The position numbers and the translations under genes are program-made. Source: SAR324 cluster bacterium (GTDB lineage Bacteria; SAR324; NAC60-12). From it: a DNA stretch of 64,000 nt. Positions within the stretch are counted from its first letter, which is position 1; each line of letters starts with the position of its first letter. Under the pieces are notes generated by a model. That model was not told where the DNA came from. It made no database searches and saw only the letters and a list, made by a program, of their open reading frames with translations. Of the stretch, positions 62,265-64,000 are shown piece by piece. The DNA lies in assembly GCA_015231825.1 (NCBI GenBank), contig JADGAV010000010.1, positions 1 through 64,000 on the forward strand, in the 5' to 3' direction.

Positions 62265-63191
62265 ATGAGCAATCAAGAAATACTTTTAGAAGCAGGAACC
62301 AATGAAATAGAAATTCTGGAGTTTTTTCTGGGAAAACAAAGTTTTGGCATCAATGTATTGAAAATCAAACAAATCCTCAAATATGATGAGTCCATTTTAG
62401 TTCCCCTTCCCAATTCTTACCATTCTGTCAAAGGAAGTTTTTTATTTCAAAGCAATTCTACGCTTATTATTGATTTGAATGCTCACTTGAATCTTCCCCC
62501 ACCCGAGTTCCCAAATCTTCGTTCTATTGTTCTGGTCTGTGAATTCAATGATTCAACGATTGCCTTTCTCATTGATGGAGTGGATAAAATCCATCGAATG
62601 TCATGGCAGGCGATTCAAGCTCCTCCGAAACTCGGAAGGAACGATCAAGATAACGTTACAGGAATTTTAAACCTCAATGGTCGTCAAATTTTGATGCTTG
62701 ATTTTGAACAGATTGCACAGGTTGCCGGAGGCGAATCCGGTTCCTTCAATTCTCTTCCGGAACTGCTGGCAGAAGATAAAAAAGTGAAGCGGGAAAATAT
62801 CAAACTGCTGATAGCAGATGATTCAAGAATGATTAGACTCGCCCTGGAAGAACATTTAGCTGAAGCCAACTACACGGGATTGACAATTTTTGACAATGGT
62901 GTTGATGTGTTCAATTTTGTCATGAAAATAAAGGAACAAGCAGAACGAGAGGAGAAGCAGGTTACAGACTATTTAATTATTGTGATTACCGATATTGAGA
63001 TGCCTGGAATGGATGGTTTGACTTTGTGCAGGAAAATTAAAGAAGAAACACCTGAAGTATTGGTCTTGATTTTATCTTCCCTGATCAATGAACAATTGGC
63101 ATTCCGGTGTCAGGAAGTCGGGGCAGATGCGTATTTATCAAAAAAAGAGATCAATCAGCTCGCCGCATCGATCGATAAACTATGCCTCTGA
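62265..63191 (+). CDS. cheV: CheV-type chemotaxis coupling protein
   Basis: A 308-residue protein with an N-terminal CheW-like domain (about residues 15-155, with LEFFLGKQSFGINVLKIKQI) and a C-terminal receiver (about 180-305). The receiver has LLIADDSRMIRL, the phosphorylated aspartate near residue 243 in TDIEMPGMDG, and the conserved lysine in YLSKKE. CheV couples chemoreceptors to CheA and is tuned by phosphorylation, which shows that the cell is motile. AAGGAAAGGAA precedes the ATG. No other che genes are in the window. Confidence 0.93.
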   Translation: MSNQEILLEAGTNEIEILEFFLGKQSFGINVLKIKQILKYDESILVPLPNSYHSVKGSFLFQSNSTLIIDLNAHLNLPPPEFPNLRSIVLVCEFNDSTIAFLIDGVDKIHRMSWQAIQAPPKLGRNDQDNVTGILNLNGRQILMLDFEQIAQVAGGESGSFNSLPELLAEDKKVKRENIKLLIADDSRMIRLALEEHLAEANYTGLTIFDNGVDVFNFVMKIKEQAEREEKQVTDYLIIVITDIEMPGMDGLTLCRKIKEETPEVLVLILSSLINEQLAFRCQEVGADAYLSKKEINQLAASIDKLCL

Positions 63192-63315
63192 CCCAAAATT
63201 GCTCTTCAATAGGAAGCCGGTATTCAGGGCCTGTGCCTTGAAAAACAGGTCGGTTTCTCAGCAATAAAAAAGAGAAAAAATTGCTGCTCACGTCAGACTT
63301 TTTTAAAAACTATTG

Positions 63316-64000
63316 CTATCCATTGCGTCGTTCAAATTCTTCCATAAAAGATTTGAGTCCCTCAACCCCTTCCATCGGCATTGGATTATAGATCGAGGCC
63401 CGCACGCCACCGACCGATCGATGTCCTTTCAGGGCGTAAAAACCTTCTTCCAAAGCTTCATTGAGAAATTTTTCAAGTAATTCTTCAGAAGGCAGATTAA
63501 AAGGAACGTTCATGATTGAACGATGATCGGGGTGCGCAAATCCCTGATAAAAACCGGATTGGTCTATGGCTTCATAAAGACACGATGCTTTTTTCTTATT
63601 ATGCTTCTCGATAGCCGCAACCCCTCCCTGTTCTTCCAACCACTGCAACACCAGGTGAACCATATAGATGGCGAACGTGTTTGCCGTATTAATCAGAGAA
63701 TTGTTTTTTGCATTCAATTCGTAATTGAGCAGTTTTGGCGTATACGGCGATGCATGGCCAAAGAGATCTTCGCGGATTGCGACCAGTGCCACTCCAGGAG
63801 GTCCCAGGTTCTTTTGTAAACTGGCAAACAGGATGCCGATCTGAGAAAAATCAACTTTTCTTGAAAGAATATCGGAAGTTGCGTCGATCACCAGGGGCAG
63901 GTCATCTGTTTTCGGATAAGTTTTCCACTGGGTTCCGACAATGGTATTGTTGCTGGTGAGGTGCACATAAGAGGCATCTTTGTCAAAATCAGCAGGGTCA
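63316..64000 (-). CDS. serC: Phosphoserine aminotransferase (C-terminal part, runs off the window)
   Basis: The last 228 or so residues of SerC; the gene continues past base 64000, so the N-terminus is not visible. The PLP lysine lies in FASLQKNLGPPGVALV. The YVHLTSNNTIVGTQW segment and the C-terminal GGVRASIYNPMPMEGVEGL are strongly conserved in the family. It makes 3-phosphoserine from phosphohydroxypyruvate and glutamate, also serving pyridoxal phosphate synthesis. It converges on cheV across 124 bases that hold an AGCAAT/ATTGCT inverted repeat (63260-63285) with an A-rich loop. Confidence 0.95.
   Translation of the reverse strand, partial: DPADFDKDASYVHLTSNNTIVGTQWKTYPKTDDLPLVIDATSDILSRKVDFSQIGILFASLQKNLGPPGVALVAIREDLFGHASPYTPKLLNYELNAKNNSLINTANTFAIYMVHLVLQWLEEQGGVAAIEKHNKKKASCLYEAIDQSGFYQGFAHPDHRSIMNVPFNLPSEELLEKFLNEALEEGFYALKGHRSVGGVRASIYNPMPMEGVEGLKSFMEEFERRNG

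Noticed and set aside
1-64000. Insertion sequences, prophage or CRISPR arrays
   Set aside because: No transposase, integrase, phage structural gene or regularly spaced direct repeat was seen on either strand.

Overview
The window comes from a Gram-negative, motile, respiring bacterium of about mid-40s %GC. LolC/E and MsbA homologues, lipoproteins with lipoboxes, a CheV and a Tat-targeted periplasmic molybdo-enzyme all point to an outer membrane and an energy-transducing inner membrane. The gene mix (indolepyruvate:ferredoxin oxidoreductases, molybdenum hydroxylase, ThuE-like sugar uptake, a selenoprotein) would suit a marine deltaproteobacterial or SAR324-like lineage, but that assignment is an inference. 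TGA is used as an ordinary stop in many genes here, so the standard bacterial code applies.

Layout. 0-7 kb (minus strand): tRNA-Leu(CAG), a stand-alone RapZ C-terminal domain protein, pheS, a fused 1195-residue indolepyruvate:ferredoxin oxidoreductase and its partner class I aminotransferase. 7-10 kb: a hybrid sensor histidine kinase behind a periplasmic family-3 solute-binding protein. 10-18.5 kb: a GGCT-like protein, an orphan 80-aa gene, SCO1, MsbA, cysS, an orphan ParA, rppH, STAS, HAD and Smr proteins. 18.4-26.3 kb: glgP, a MOSC protein, three related small exported proteins with glycine-zipper hairpins, a spermidine-synthase/SEC-C fusion, a basic exported protein and a lipoprotein. 26.4-33.2 kb: sbcC, sbcD, aspS. 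33.4-40.2 kb (plus): a PDZ lipoprotein with about twelve 26-residue repeats, a hotdog thioesterase, and a second, split indolepyruvate oxidoreductase (iorA, iorB). 40.5-44.5 kb: a LolC/E-type permease and alaS. 44.8-50.8 kb: two proteins of unknown function and a periplasmic molybdenum hydroxylase operon (2Fe-2S, Mo, FAD subunits, a 51-aa membrane protein, cytochrome b). 51.3-53.8 kb: a metallo-beta-lactamase/cNMP-binding fusion. 53.8-60.3 kb: an alpha-glucoside ABC transporter with a GH13 glucosidase. 60.9-64 kb: a selenocysteine-containing FrnE/DsbA-like oxidoreductase, a secreted unknown, CheV and the 3' part of serC.

How the genes work together. The aminotransferase plus fused oxidoreductase, and the split IorAB plus thioesterase, look like two routes from aromatic amino acids through aryl-pyruvates to aryl-acetyl-CoA, giving reduced ferredoxin. 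The Mo-hydroxylase operon looks like a periplasmic aldehyde or N-heterocycle dehydrogenase passing electrons through a formate-dehydrogenase-gamma-type cytochrome b to the quinone pool. The sugar operon imports an alpha-glucoside that the GH13 enzyme cleaves, and glgP mobilises internal glycogen.

The strongest hidden item is the minus-strand gene at 60888-61502. A conventional reading starts it at 61334, losing the N-terminus and active site. Reading an in-frame TGA at 61458-61460 as selenocysteine restores a full-length thioredoxin-fold protein with a Sec-Pro-Trp-Cys centre, and a bSECIS-like hairpin follows at the expected distance. No insertion sequences, phage genes or CRISPR arrays were seen.
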